DNA of 64,000 nt from positions 1 through 64,000 of the forward strand of contig NZ_FONT01000002.1 in NCBI RefSeq assembly GCF_900113025.1. The letters run 5' to 3'. Origin of the DNA: Alteribacillus iranensis. Its GTDB lineage: Bacteria; Bacillota; Bacilli; Bacillales; Marinococcaceae. Positions 34,816 through 44,795 of the stretch are shown piece by piece. The translations under genes were made by a program, and so were the position numbers. Below the pieces are notes generated by a model. It was given only the letters and a program-made list of their open reading frames with translations. It did not search any database and was not told the origin of the DNA. The stretch's first letter is position 1; the number at the start of each line of letters is the position of its first letter.

Positions 34816-35085
34816 CTCTCTTCCCTCCTGTAATGTGTATGGGATGGTGTGCGGATCGGTCATCTCCCGATCACAATTCTTACTTTACGATCCTTATATG
34901 TCAGATTAATGTCAATACAAAATTTTTTTCAATTAAATTAGCGAAAATCAAACGGAGTCGGACGAGTGGAAAGTCCAGCGTACATCACCTTAGGGACTAC
35001 TAATAGTAGCCTGCTTAATATCTCATGATTAGAATTGTGTTCGTAGGAAGCCCTGACTTCAATCATTAGCTAAGTGTTAGGTAGT

Positions 35086-36759
35086 TCAACGGAACGATAA
35101 TGGAACGTGTTGCAGATCAATCCCCCAAATTCCTGGAAGGTAGAATGTCACAGCAAGAACAATTAAAATAACAGCCAAGATATTCAGCCAAAACCCATTT
35201 TTCACCATCTCAATAATCTTTAATTTCCCGGTTCCAAAAATGATGGCGTTTGGTGGTGTACCAACAGGAAGCATGAATGCACAATTAGCCGCCATCGCAC
35301 AGGGAACCATTAAAGCATAAGGATGTACATTCAGCGCAAGAGCCAAGGATGCCACCACTGGTAGAATCATCGTCCCTGTAGCCGTATTGGAAGTGATTTC
35401 AGTCAAGAACAATACAATCGTAGTAGCCACTAAAACAATAACAATAAACTGCATTCCTTCTAGTATCGTCAATTGCTCCCCAATCCAATTAGAGAGACCG
35501 GTTTCACTAAATCCTGACGCAATGGCGAGACCACCGCCAAAAAGCAATAAAATGCCCCAAGGTATCTCTTTTGAGTCGTGCCACTCTAGTATTTTCGTGG
35601 CTTCCGTTTTTTTGGCAGGGATTAAGAAAAGCAACACAGTCGCAGTCACTGCTATAATTCCGTCGCTAATCCTGGGAACGCCCACGATATCTTGCCAGAT
35701 GAACGTTCGAGTAATCCACATGAAAGCCGCAAACAAAAAGACTCCTAATACAGCTTTCTCTTCATAAGTAATGGTACCAAGTGCTGACTTTTCTCTTTGA
35801 ATCAGCTCTCTTCCACCAGGGAGCTGTTGAAGATTCAATGGATACACTATACGAGTCAAGTACATCCACGCACTTATAATAAGAATAAAGACCAGTGGTG
35901 CGGCAAACAGCATCCAACTCGCAAATGTGATTTCCACTCCAAACAACTGATTCACCGTTCCCGCTAAAATAATGTTCGGTGGTGTTCCGATCAGTGTCCC
36001 AAGGCCACCTATCGTTCCTGAATAACCGATACCAAAAATAATAGCCTTTTCAAACTTAGGCAGCTCTTTCGCTTCTTCCCCTTTCAGCGCTTCACTAACT
36101 TGATATGTGATAGCTAGTCCAATGGGCACCATCATCATAACAGCAGCTGTATTAGATACCCACATAGATAAAAATCCGGTGGCTATCATAAATCCTAATA
36201 TAATCTTTCGAGTGCTTGTCCCAATAAGGCCAATAATAGTTAAAGCCATTCGCTTGTGAAGGTTCCACTTCTCCATGGCAGCCGCAATAAAAAAACCACC
36301 CAAAAAAAGAAATATAATATCATTACCATAAGAAGAGACTACAGTATCGCCATCCAGAGCTCCTGTAATAGGCAATAAAATTATAGGTAATAATGATGTT
36401 GCAGGAATAGGGATAGCTTCTGTAATCCACCAAGTCGCAATCCACAGTGTCGATGCAAGAACTGCTCTTGCTTCCCCGCTTAGTCCTTCAGGGTGGAAAA
36501 ATAACATGGTTATAAGAAATAGTAATGGACCTAGTATGAGACCAACAAGTTGTGCTTTTGTGTAAGCGGGTCTCTTCTTACCTCCATCAGGACCTTTTCC
36601 GCCTGGCCCTCCTGGACCACTTCCCACCGCCGTATCAGGCCGAAGAATACGTGAATTCTCTCTTTTATCGCGGCCAAATGAAAAAGTTAATAATTGTTTC
36701 ACCTGGTTATGGGATGACCATAGGTTGTTCCAGCTAGTCCCCAATAGCTCTCTAAACAT
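35086..36759 (-). CDS. SLC13/DASS-family anion:sodium symporter
   Basis: A 557-residue permease with 11-12 membrane segments. The DASS signatures are seen: two SNT motifs (WVSNTAAVMMMVP and TEITSNTATGTMILP) that form the sodium and anion sites, and GTPPNIIL and GTPPNAIIFGTG. It imports di- or tricarboxylates, or sulfate, with sodium. An unusual Gly/Pro-rich cytosolic extension (about residues 45-65; SGPGGPGGKGPDGGKKRP) precedes the first membrane segment. The ATG at 36759 follows GAAGGGAAGG; an earlier start at 36801 has none. It is a single gene. Confidence 0.9.
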   Translation of the reverse strand: MFRELLGTSWNNLWSSHNQVKQLLTFSFGRDKRENSRILRPDTAVGSGPGGPGGKGPDGGKKRPAYTKAQLVGLILGPLLFLITMLFFHPEGLSGEARAVLASTLWIATWWITEAIPIPATSLLPIILLPITGALDGDTVVSSYGNDIIFLFLGGFFIAAAMEKWNLHKRMALTIIGLIGTSTRKIILGFMIATGFLSMWVSNTAAVMMMVPIGLAITYQVSEALKGEEAKELPKFEKAIIFGIGYSGTIGGLGTLIGTPPNIILAGTVNQLFGVEITFASWMLFAAPLVFILIISAWMYLTRIVYPLNLQQLPGGRELIQREKSALGTITYEEKAVLGVFLFAAFMWITRTFIWQDIVGVPRISDGIIAVTATVLLFLIPAKKTEATKILEWHDSKEIPWGILLLFGGGLAIASGFSETGLSNWIGEQLTILEGMQFIVIVLVATTIVLFLTEITSNTATGTMILPVVASLALALNVHPYALMVPCAMAANCAFMLPVGTPPNAIIFGTGKLKIIEMVKNGFWLNILAVILIVLAVTFYLPGIWGIDLQHVPLSFR

Positions 36760-36950
36760 GAATAATCCTTCCCTTCTTGATGGAATACCATTACCTACCA
36801 TAATAAAATTAAAACTGATCGTCCATCCGCCTATATATTCCCTATTAACCTTTTAAAAATCCGACTATCCTAATGTTTATTACAAACATATTACATGATA
36901 ATATGTATTTATAATGAATATTTTACCAGCTAGAAATAGGGGGCTTTCAA

Positions 36951-37142
36951 ATGAAAGATGACAAGCTGTACGTTGAACTCATGCTATCCTCTTCCAATCC
37001 ACATGTTAGTTTTCTTGCTTTATCACACACCATCCGTAAAGAAGGCAGTATTGATCCAGAAACAAGGAAAGAAGCTTTAACCAAGTTAGTTGATGCATAC
37101 GAAGAAATTTGCCGCAACCAGCATCTCCAACAGTATGCTTAA
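36951..37142 (+). CDS. Small hypothetical protein, 63 residues
   Basis: A 63-residue soluble helical protein with a clear ribosome site (AGGGGG) before the ATG and a strong terminator after it, so it is a real small gene. No family recognised. Confidence 0.55.
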   Translation: MKDDKLYVELMLSSSNPHVSFLALSHTIRKEGSIDPETRKEALTKLVDAYEEICRNQHLQQYA

Positions 37143-37168
37143 TGTTTAATTCTAAACTCGGACGTGAT

Positions 37169-37204
37169 GCCGACGAAAAGTATTGTCTTTTCGTCGGCTT
37201 TCTT
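37169..37204 (+). terminator. Terminator of the 63-residue gene
   Basis: GCCGACGAAAAG pairs perfectly with CTTTTCGTCGGC, followed by TTTCTTT. Confidence 0.85.
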
Positions 37205-37264
37205 TACTTCTAGGTAAGATATATAATGGTAATAATGCACGCCACTATTCGTAGAAAGGAACTT

Positions 37265-38500
37265 ATGAAATTTATGACTTCTCTCTCGTCTCAACAAACA
37301 GAAGAAGAGGAACAGAGAAAACGCCAGTTTTTATTAATAGCTGGAGTTATTTTTGTTGCTTTTAATTTAAGACCCGCCATTACAGCAGTCGGGCCACTCG
37401 TACCTATTATTCGGGAAGATACTGGTATGAGTAATAGCGCAGCTGGACTCCTGACTACTATACCGTTGCTTTCTTTCGCCGTATTTTCTCTCCTGGCTCC
37501 GAGACTTGGATTACGATACGGAAATCACACCGCTATTTTTATAGCGTTACTTATATTAACGACAGGCGCAGCTATACGAGCTACCGGTTTTATAGCGGTT
37601 ATATTTCTAGGGACGGCTATGGTGGGGATTGGTATTGCTATCTGCAATGTTCTACTTCCAGGTATTATTAAATCTAGCTTCCCCAAAAAAGTCGGTATTA
37701 TGACAAGTCTCTATACAGCGACAATGGGGTTATTCGCAAGTCTTGGCTCAGGTGTAAGCATCCCTCTCTCTGAAAACATAGGACTTGGCTGGGAAATCAC
37801 ACTCGGAGTTTGGTCACTAATGGCACTTTTAGCATTAGTCGTTTGGTTTCCTCAAATTAGAAAAGATAAAAAAAGAGATAAAACAGTGAAGCCAGAAACG
37901 GAACCACAATCAAGAAGATCGATCTGGTCTTCCCCTTTAGCATGGCAAGTCACTCTATTCATGGGGTTTCAATCGTTCTTATTTTACTCTTTGATTACTT
38001 GGATTCCTGATGTCTTGCAAGAATTAAATGTTAGCTTAACAATAGGCGGCTGGATGTTATTTCTTCTTCAACTGATCGGGATACCATTTAGTTTTTTCAC
38101 TCCTATCCTGGCGGATAAGTTGGAGAATCAGTCTCCGATTGTCATTACTATTTGTACATTGTATATCATTGGTATTTTCGGACTTCTCTTCATTTCTAAT
38201 TTTACCGTTATTATTATCTCCGTACTTCTGATGGGCATTTCTCAAGGAGCCGCCATCAGTTTATCGCTCACTCTCTTAAGTCTCAGAGCGGCAAACGCAA
38301 AGCATGCAGCCATGCTATCAGGAATGGCTCAGTCATTTGGATATTTACTTGCAGCAACAGGACCTATATTTATGGGCTTTTTGTATGACGTATTCGGAAC
38401 TTGGAAACCGTTCCTTATTGTATTATTTGTTGCTGTGCTTATCATTCTTACTGCCGGATTAAAAGCATCCAGAAACCGCTATGTTCTCCCTGAGTCATAA
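37265..38500 (+). CDS. MFS transporter, CynX/NimT family
   Basis: A 411-residue permease with 12 membrane segments. The region VAFNLRPAITAVGPLVP near the N-terminus and GIGIAICNVLLPGIIK are typical of the cyanate (CynX) / YycB branch of the major facilitator superfamily. The substrate cannot be told. The ATG at 37265 follows AAAGGA; the frame extends upstream without a ribosome site. It is single, with a terminator at 38511. Confidence 0.88.
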   Translation: MKFMTSLSSQQTEEEEQRKRQFLLIAGVIFVAFNLRPAITAVGPLVPIIREDTGMSNSAAGLLTTIPLLSFAVFSLLAPRLGLRYGNHTAIFIALLILTTGAAIRATGFIAVIFLGTAMVGIGIAICNVLLPGIIKSSFPKKVGIMTSLYTATMGLFASLGSGVSIPLSENIGLGWEITLGVWSLMALLALVVWFPQIRKDKKRDKTVKPETEPQSRRSIWSSPLAWQVTLFMGFQSFLFYSLITWIPDVLQELNVSLTIGGWMLFLLQLIGIPFSFFTPILADKLENQSPIVITICTLYIIGIFGLLFISNFTVIIISVLLMGISQGAAISLSLTLLSLRAANAKHAAMLSGMAQSFGYLLAATGPIFMGFLYDVFGTWKPFLIVLFVAVLIILTAGLKASRNRYVLPES

Positions 38501-38510
38501 TTAGTGGAAT

Positions 38511-38556
38511 GTCGCTCTCGTACGTGAGATCCATCACGTAGAGTGCGGCTTTTTTA
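38511..38556 (+). terminator. Terminator of the MFS gene
   Basis: A long imperfect stem (core TACGTGA/TCACGTA with flanking CGCTCTC/GAGTGCG) is followed by TTTTTT. Confidence 0.75.
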
Positions 38557-38681
38557 TGTAGTTTACGATCTGATATAAAAATAAAATATATTTTTAATCT
38601 ATTTTGACAATAAACGAACGGTCCCTATATACTTACTGATAACCATAGAAAAATGTGTAATTGGGAGAAGGGGGAGTCCTC

Positions 38682-40274
38682 ATGAGAGCGGACATCGTAT
38701 TTTATAATGGACAAATAGTAACAGCGGATGCCAACCGTAATATCCATCAGGCTGTCGCAATAAAAGGAGAGACAATTTTAGATACAGGGGCTAATGAGGA
38801 AATTTTAGCTTATGCGGATGAACAAACAAAACGAATAGATTTAGAAGGAAACAGCTTGCTACCCGGATTTATTGATTCGCACGCCCATATTGAGATCAAT
38901 GGCACGAATAAGTTAGGTGTGAATTGTAAAGAGTTACACTCGATTGAAGACATCCAAGCATCCTTGTCTAAGCGAGCCGCTGATACTCCTGCCGGGGAAT
39001 GGATACGCGGTTGGGGATACAATCATAAACAATTAACCGAACAAAGACATCCTACACGTTGGGAGCTTGACGAAGTTTCTACTGATCATCCTATTATGAT
39101 AACAAGGACATGTAATCATATTTCCGTTGTGAATAGTGAAGCCCTCTCCCGCTTCGGATTAGCCGATGACGCTCCAGACCCGGAAGGCGGCAAACTTGGC
39201 CGTGAAAATGGGATCATTAACGGGCAATTATTCGAGTCGATTCATATGGATATGTATGAATTTTCCCAGTACAGCGAATCAGAAATTATGAAAGGTTACG
39301 AGCTAGCTTCCGGGGAATACTTAGAGAACGGGATAACAAGTGTGCACGAAGCCGGAGGGTATGGAAATATTCATTTTCAATGGCTGCAGAAAGGGGTTCT
39401 TAATAATAGTATTCCCACTCGCTTATATATGATGATGGGATCGCTCAGCCGTTCGAGGGAAGTACTAGAAAGAGCACTAGAAGGCGGCTTACTTACAAGA
39501 ATGGGAGATCGTCATTTAACTGTCGGTCCTGCTAAGCTATTTATTGACGGAAGCAGCAGCGGTCCGACAGCTGCCACTCGCGACCCTTACACCAGTGATC
39601 CTGAAGACTCCGGAGTTCTTTATTATACACAGGAAGAACTGGAACAAACGCTTGTAAAAGCGAGTAGAATGGGAAATCAAATCACTTCTCATGCGATGGG
39701 GGATAAAGGAGTCAACATGCTCTTACATTGTATTGAGAAAGCCAACGAAATAAGTGAAGAGGGGCTTCGACATCGGATTGAACACTGCGGCATCGCCCCA
39801 GCTGATCTGAGAGAAAGAATAAAACAAGCAAAAGCAACTCCTATTCTAAACCCGGCTTTTCTCTATGAGTTCGGGGATGGTTACCTGAAAGATTACGGCG
39901 AACGTGTACATGATATGTTCCCAGCACGTGATCTTGTTGATTTAGGAGTCCGCCCCGCTATCGGTTCAGATAATCCGGTCACTACTGTTAATCCTTTTGT
40001 TGGCCTTTACGCTGCCGTAACAAGAAAAACAAAGTCAGGACAAAGTGTCGGGGAAAACCAAAAAATTTCTATTTATGAAGCCATTGAACAGTATACGATC
40101 AACGGAGCCTATGCCAGTTTTGAAGAAGACTGGAAAGGCAGTATTGAATCAGGAAAAGTGGCTGACCTTATCATTTTAGACAAACCCATTTTAGATGTCC
40201 CTCCGGAAGAACTGTTAGAAATGAGCGTAGAAGCTACCATGATTGGTGGAAGTTTTCATTGGAGTAAACAATAA
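38682..40274 (+). CDS. Amidohydrolase family protein (YtcJ-like)
   Basis: A 530-residue metal-dependent hydrolase of the amidohydrolase-3 group: DSHAHIEI near residue 65 (metal site), IKGETILDTG and LLPGFIDSHAH typical of the composite N-domain, KLFIDGSSSGPTAA, SHAMGDKGVN, HRIEHC and AIGSDNPVT. Relatives include N-substituted formamide deformylase and YtcJ of Bacillus; the substrate is unknown. The ATG at 38682 follows AAGGGGGAG. It is followed directly by dispersed repeat B1. Confidence 0.88.
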   Translation: MRADIVFYNGQIVTADANRNIHQAVAIKGETILDTGANEEILAYADEQTKRIDLEGNSLLPGFIDSHAHIEINGTNKLGVNCKELHSIEDIQASLSKRAADTPAGEWIRGWGYNHKQLTEQRHPTRWELDEVSTDHPIMITRTCNHISVVNSEALSRFGLADDAPDPEGGKLGRENGIINGQLFESIHMDMYEFSQYSESEIMKGYELASGEYLENGITSVHEAGGYGNIHFQWLQKGVLNNSIPTRLYMMMGSLSRSREVLERALEGGLLTRMGDRHLTVGPAKLFIDGSSSGPTAATRDPYTSDPEDSGVLYYTQEELEQTLVKASRMGNQITSHAMGDKGVNMLLHCIEKANEISEEGLRHRIEHCGIAPADLRERIKQAKATPILNPAFLYEFGDGYLKDYGERVHDMFPARDLVDLGVRPAIGSDNPVTTVNPFVGLYAAVTRKTKSGQSVGENQKISIYEAIEQYTINGAYASFEEDWKGSIESGKVADLIILDKPILDVPPEELLEMSVEATMIGGSFHWSKQ

Positions 40275-40278
40275 GGAA

Positions 40279-40545
40279 GAGGCTGGGACAAAAGTATTTA
40301 AATGAAAGATAAATCCGAACAACTTATGTTGTCGCTTTGTCAAAATACTTCGCTTTCCGCGGGCACGGCTTCAGCTTCCTAGGAAAGCGAAAACGGCTTT
40401 CCTGCGGGATCTTCAGCTCGTGCTGTTCCCGCTGGAGTCTACGTATTTTGACTACGCTGATACACTGCGTTTATGAAACGGGTGACTCCTTCAACATGTG
40501 ATCGTTCGTCTTTAGAGTTGACTATTCTAGTTTTGTGCCAGCCTC
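40279..40545. repeat. Dispersed repeat B, copy 1
   Basis: Bounded by a 15-bp inverted repeat with one mismatch, GAGGCTGGGACAAAA and TTTTGTGCCAGCCTC. Inside is CTTTCCTGCGGGATCTTC...TTCCCGCTGGAGTCTAC, which matches the copy at 46196-46560 in type. It is non-coding and fills most of the 339-bp gap before the SLH-CAP gene. Confidence 0.7.
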
Positions 40546-40613
40546 CTTTTTCACGCAAATATATATTGATATATTTTTTGACAGTTTTATTTTATTAGCC
40601 AGATCCTCTCCTA

Positions 40614-41717
40614 TCAATCTACTGTAAATAATTGTGTCCAATAATACCCGTAGCTTCCTCCCTCAGCAAGCCCGATACCAATACCATCATAATAATCTCT
40701 TAATATATTCTCACGGTGCCCCGGACTGTTCATCCACGCATCGACGACTGCTTCAGGGGTAGGCTGACCGGCTGCAATGTTCGAACCGTGGATTTGTATA
40801 GGAGCATCAAATGTTTCGTCATAACCAATGTCCATACCATAATCAGGTGAAACGTGATCAAAGTAATTTTGATCTCTCATCTCCTCTGATTTAAAACGTG
40901 ATAAACGCACAGCATCCGGCTCCGCTTTCAAAGGTTGCAAGCCATGCTCCCTGCGAATATCGTTCACTAAGCGTAAGACTTCCGCTTCCATCGTTGTCAT
41001 CTCACTACTGTAAGCCTCACGGATATCATCGATATTTTCTATAACACTAGGTTGGTTGTTTCCTGGCTCCTCGGTATCCTCTTCATCAGGGGGATCCTCC
41101 TGAGGAGGCTCATCACTTTCCTCGTCTAGTACACGATAAATAAACACTGCTAGATGTGTACGTGTTACCGGATCGTTTGGGCTGAATGTCGTTGGTGACG
41201 TTCCGGTCGTGATGTCATTAGAAAGCAAAGTATTAACATAACTGTAAGCCCAATGATCCTCATCCACGTCTCTGAAAGAGTGACTGCTTGTTCCTTTTAA
41301 ATCAAATGCTTCGGTTAATACCTTTGCCATTTGGGCTCGAGTCAAGCTCTCCCCTGGTCGAAAATGACTCGCTTGATCGAATACCCCTTCCTCGACTAAG
41401 GCTGCAATATATGGAGAACTGCTCATCTCTTTTGAAACATCTTCAAAACCGGGATCTGGCCGTCCTCCTACGTCTATCTCAAGAGCTCGTCCAATAATGA
41501 CAGCACTTTGTGACCTAGTGACAGGGGTTTGCGGTCGATATGTACCATCCGGATAACCATTTACGATCCCTTTTTCCGCCATTTCCTCCATCTCTTCATA
41601 AGCCCAGTAGGACTCCGGGATGTCTTGGAAACTTCTTTCCGCCTCGACAACCGGCGTCAACCCCATAAATACGGCACCTGTAACAAGCCACAACTTTGCT
41701 TTTTTAAGCATACACAT
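40614..41717 (-). CDS. SLH-anchored CAP-domain protein (YkwD-like)
   Basis: About 367 residues. A signal peptide (1 to about 22, cut after EA) is followed by three SLH repeats (about 26-200; FQDIPESYWAYEEMEEMAEK), an acidic Pro/Glu linker, and a C-terminal CAP (SCP-like) domain with VNDIRREHGLQPL, YFDHVSP, AWMNSPGHRENIL and YYWTQLF. The usual GENIA motif reads GSNIAAG, so one conserved acidic residue is absent. CAP domains are secreted and of varied role (protease-like or lipid-binding). AAGGAGAGGGG precedes the ATG at 41717; a second ATG is two codons on. Its wall anchoring is well supported. Confidence 0.88.
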   Translation of the reverse strand: MCMLKKAKLWLVTGAVFMGLTPVVEAERSFQDIPESYWAYEEMEEMAEKGIVNGYPDGTYRPQTPVTRSQSAVIIGRALEIDVGGRPDPGFEDVSKEMSSSPYIAALVEEGVFDQASHFRPGESLTRAQMAKVLTEAFDLKGTSSHSFRDVDEDHWAYSYVNTLLSNDITTGTSPTTFSPNDPVTRTHLAVFIYRVLDEESDEPPQEDPPDEEDTEEPGNNQPSVIENIDDIREAYSSEMTTMEAEVLRLVNDIRREHGLQPLKAEPDAVRLSRFKSEEMRDQNYFDHVSPDYGMDIGYDETFDAPIQIHGSNIAAGQPTPEAVVDAWMNSPGHRENILRDYYDGIGIGLAEGGSYGYYWTQLFTVD

Positions 41718-41838
41718 TCCCCTCTCCTTCAAAGGAAAAATAGAAATTCCAATCATTTCATCATATGACGTACAACATGTAGACAGCGAGTTATTTCATC
41801 TGTACCCGATCTATCTATATTTGTAACTACTAGTTCTA

Positions 41839-42855
41839 CTATTCTTTAAAGTCTTTTACGTATTTGTTTGCTAGCGGAATCGTTTGTTTTGTATACTCTT
41901 CTCCTAATTCTTTCGTTGTGTTATTATTTCTGCTGCCGATCCAGGAAATAAGCATAAGACGTCTCATCATAATAAATGTCGGAATTTCATTTACTTCTTC
42001 CTTAGAGAGCGCTCTCCATTTACGATATCCTTTCACCCACGCTCGAACGAGATGAGGAACATATGGTTTGTGTTCGATGAAACTTAAGGCTGCTCCTAAG
42101 TCAAATAGATACCAGCCGAACCCACAGTCATCAAAGTCAATCACTTTTATTGATTTTCCTTCTATTAATAGATTTGCCAAACGTAGATCCGCATGAATTA
42201 AACCGAAACGATCCGGTCCTTTCCCGAATCGTTCCAAACGATGTTTTACTATATTCGAAACATTTTGGAACAGTTCCTTTATTTCTGGAGTAATACCAAT
42301 CCCATCCTGCCATCGTGCCCACTTAGGATGGTCCCCAAGAATCGCATCGAAATCCCACGACTCCCTATGTAAGGTAGCGGCTTCCTTCCAGTGTTGCGTA
42401 TGGTTGTGAAGTCGAGCTGTGATTTCTCCTAACCTCTCAAATTGAATCATTAATTCTTCTTCTTTCTTTTCGTCTGGTGCTTCTCCTTCTAAAAAAGTAA
42501 ACATGACACAATAATATTCAAAAGGATCATTCTCCATATTAATCGTTTGTATGAGTTTCCCATTTTTGCCTTCAATAGGAATGGGCACTTCGACAGGCAC
42601 TTGCTCATCGACGGCTTGGATCCATTTCAGCTCACTCTCAATTTGTAGTTTGCAATGATAATTCGGGCGGCAGACACGCAGTATTTTTTTCTTCCTATTT
42701 TCGTTATTGGTTACAAGGTATGTATAGTTTTCGGAGTAATCTAGTAACTCTACTGTTGCCTGATCATTACCCGGATAATGGAAGATAGCTCGTTTGGCTA
42801 TTTCTTTATATTTTATAAAAGAATCTTCACCAGCTGCCGTACTTGACTGCGTCAT
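41839..42855 (-). CDS. Phosphotransferase-family (APH/ChoK-like) protein, YerI-like
   Basis: A 338-residue kinase-fold protein of the aminoglycoside-phosphotransferase / homoserine-kinase group: ATP-binding N-lobe, catalytic loop GLIHADLRLANLLI (about residues 213-226) and metal-binding KVIDFDDCGFG. Similar to Bacillus YerI and CotS-type proteins; substrate unknown. AGGAGG stands upstream of the ATG. It is a single gene. Confidence 0.85.
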   Translation of the reverse strand: MTQSSTAAGEDSFIKYKEIAKRAIFHYPGNDQATVELLDYSENYTYLVTNNENRKKKILRVCRPNYHCKLQIESELKWIQAVDEQVPVEVPIPIEGKNGKLIQTINMENDPFEYYCVMFTFLEGEAPDEKKEEELMIQFERLGEITARLHNHTQHWKEAATLHRESWDFDAILGDHPKWARWQDGIGITPEIKELFQNVSNIVKHRLERFGKGPDRFGLIHADLRLANLLIEGKSIKVIDFDDCGFGWYLFDLGAALSFIEHKPYVPHLVRAWVKGYRKWRALSKEEVNEIPTFIMMRRLMLISWIGSRNNNTTKELGEEYTKQTIPLANKYVKDFKE

Positions 42856-43078
42856 TTATAGATGCCTCCTTTCTTATTCAGTATATAGCGGGCAAATTCT
42901 ATTACTCCTTCCCTGTAGCGTTTCCAACGTCCACTTAACTAGCGGCGTATGAAAGCTTGTCTCTTCTAGGATAATATGATTCGCGGACGTTGTCAGCGGT
43001 CTCCAGCACATTCCTATCGTCGTCAGAATCTTTTTTATGGTACGATGGCAATGGAATAATAACGCAGGAGTGATAGAA

Positions 43079-44071
43079 ATGAAAGCATTAATTCATGAAA
43101 AAACGCCAGGAATGGAAGGCTTGTCTTATCGTGATGCCGAAGCACCTTCTCCATCAGCTGGTGAAGTGAGAGTGAATGTAAAAGCAGCTGGTTTGAACCA
43201 TAGAGACCTGTTTGTGCTCCATCGTCACAAGCCAGAAGATCCTCCCCTCGTCCTTGGTTCCGATGGGGCGGGTATCGTGGAATCAGTAGGTGAAGGTGTA
43301 GCAGGGATTCGCCCTGGAGATGAAGTAGTAATAAACCCCGGATTGGGTTGGCATAAAAATAGCGATGCCCCCCCAAAAGGCTTTGAAATTATCGGGCTGC
43401 CAGACGATGGAACGTTTGCCGAACAAATTGTAATTCCAGCGGAAAATGCAGTTACAAAGCCTTCTCACTTAACTTGGGAAGAAGCTGGGGTCTTATCGCT
43501 TCCTGCCCTTACAGCTTACCGAGCGTTATTCACAAGAGGAGACGTAAAACCAGGCATGAAAGTACTCATTCCTGGAATCGGAAGCGGTGTCGCGACATTT
43601 TTGCTGCAGTTTGCGAAAGCAGCTGGCGCCGAAGTGTACGTTACTTCCCGTTCAGAAACAAAACTTCAACAAGCGCTTGAGCTAGGAGCCGACAGAGCAA
43701 TAAACAGCAATAGTGATTGGGAAAAAGAACTAAACGGTGAAAAAATGGACTTGGTTATTGAATCAGTCGGAGCTGCCACGTTTAATCAGTCCCTGTCACA
43801 AGTTCGAACAGGTGGTACTCTTGTTACATTTGGAGCGTCTGCAGGTGACGAGATTAAAATAAATTTGCGTACATTTTTCTATGGACAGTTTAACATGCTC
43901 GGCTCTACGATGGGGAGCGGAGAAGAGTACAAAGAAATGCTTCAATTTATTGAAACACATCATATTAAGCCTGTGATGGATAAAACATACGCATTACATC
44001 AATACAAAGAGGCATTTCAACGGTTAGACGAGGCGGAACAGTTTGGAAAAATCGGCTTTGTCATTTCCTAA
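43079..44071 (+). CDS. Zinc-independent MDR-family oxidoreductase
   Basis: A 330-residue medium-chain dehydrogenase/reductase of the quinone-oxidoreductase type: GLNHRDLFVL, VLGSDGAGIVESVGEGV, nucleotide-binding IPGIGSGVATFLLQFAKAAGA and SVGAATFNQSL. The cysteine lobe of structural-zinc alcohol dehydrogenases is absent. It probably reduces quinones or enones with NADPH. CAGGAG precedes the ATG at 43079. Terminated by a bidirectional hairpin. Confidence 0.87.
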   Translation: MKALIHEKTPGMEGLSYRDAEAPSPSAGEVRVNVKAAGLNHRDLFVLHRHKPEDPPLVLGSDGAGIVESVGEGVAGIRPGDEVVINPGLGWHKNSDAPPKGFEIIGLPDDGTFAEQIVIPAENAVTKPSHLTWEEAGVLSLPALTAYRALFTRGDVKPGMKVLIPGIGSGVATFLLQFAKAAGAEVYVTSRSETKLQQALELGADRAINSNSDWEKELNGEKMDLVIESVGAATFNQSLSQVRTGGTLVTFGASAGDEIKINLRTFFYGQFNMLGSTMGSGEEYKEMLQFIETHHIKPVMDKTYALHQYKEAFQRLDEAEQFGKIGFVIS

Positions 44072-44086
44072 TCCAAAGACGTAAAA

Positions 44087-44124
44087 AAGCGGAGGACAAG
44101 AACTCCCTTGTTCTCCGCTTCCTT
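44087..44124. terminator. Bidirectional terminator between MDR and Usp genes
   Basis: AAGCGGAGGACAAG pairs with CTTGTTCTCCGCTT around a six-base loop. Confidence 0.85.
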
Positions 44125-44126
44125 CG

Positions 44127-44795
44127 TTAATGATCTTCATCCACATCGATATCTTCTAAGGAATAAACAATATTTTCTTTGACTCTCGTCTCAATAATTT
44201 GATCGTCTTCCGTATGATACGCAAATATTCCATTATTAAAATCGGTGTGCAGCGATTTAAAAAAGATACCTTGCTTTGCAGCTCGATGTTTTGGATCAAT
44301 GAATGTCATATGATAAGTACCGTCTGGCTTTTCCAATAAATACGCTTTCGTTCCAAGATCATAATCAAACTCTGTGCCGAAAGACCTTTCAATTGGGACA
44401 ACATGAAGATCTGCGTTCGGAAGTTTTTTTAGGAGCACATCTACGATGGAACGACCTAACAAGTTCGTCAACACGCTCTCTACCACTTGCCCTATAACAA
44501 TTTGAGTGGCTTTTTCTTTTTCCGCGGCTTTTGCTATCACTCTAGTAATGTCAAAGGAACGAGCTTTTTTTATGATTACTTTTGCCCCATATTCCTTGGC
44601 AAGCTGCTTAAAAATAGGAATATCTATCTCCTTGTGATAAGCATACTCATCATCAGGCATCGCATCAAAGATGAGAATCGTTAGGTCAGCGTTTAATTTC
44701 CTTGCCAGATGTCCTCCTCTTTTTATCAGTTTTCTTCCTGTATAGCCATAACGAACACACACTAACAAGCGCTCTTCTTCAGGATTCACATTCAT
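44127..44795 (-). CDS. KdpD-like universal stress protein, copy 1
   Basis: A 222-residue protein. Residues about 8-135 form a universal-stress (Usp) domain of the type found inside KdpD: LLVCVRYGYTGRKLIKRGGHLARKLNADL, and LGRSIVDVLLKKLPNADLHVVP. The last 85 residues are a distinct domain that I do not recognise (HTDFNNGIFAYHTEDDQIIETRVKENIVYSLEDI). It is a close paralogue of the gene at 45385 through its whole length. A potassium- or nucleotide-related role is plausible from the KdpD likeness. Confidence 0.8.
   Translation of the reverse strand: MNVNPEEERLLVCVRYGYTGRKLIKRGGHLARKLNADLTILIFDAMPDDEYAYHKEIDIPIFKQLAKEYGAKVIIKKARSFDITRVIAKAAEKEKATQIVIGQVVESVLTNLLGRSIVDVLLKKLPNADLHVVPIERSFGTEFDYDLGTKAYLLEKPDGTYHMTFIDPKHRAAKQGIFFKSLHTDFNNGIFAYHTEDDQIIETRVKENIVYSLEDIDVDEDH

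Noticed and set aside
35020-35075. GTAGGAAGCCCTGACTTCAATC, like the right end of an IS200/IS605 element
   Set aside because: Only one short match, no tnpA/tnpB remnant and no second end; too weak to report as an element.
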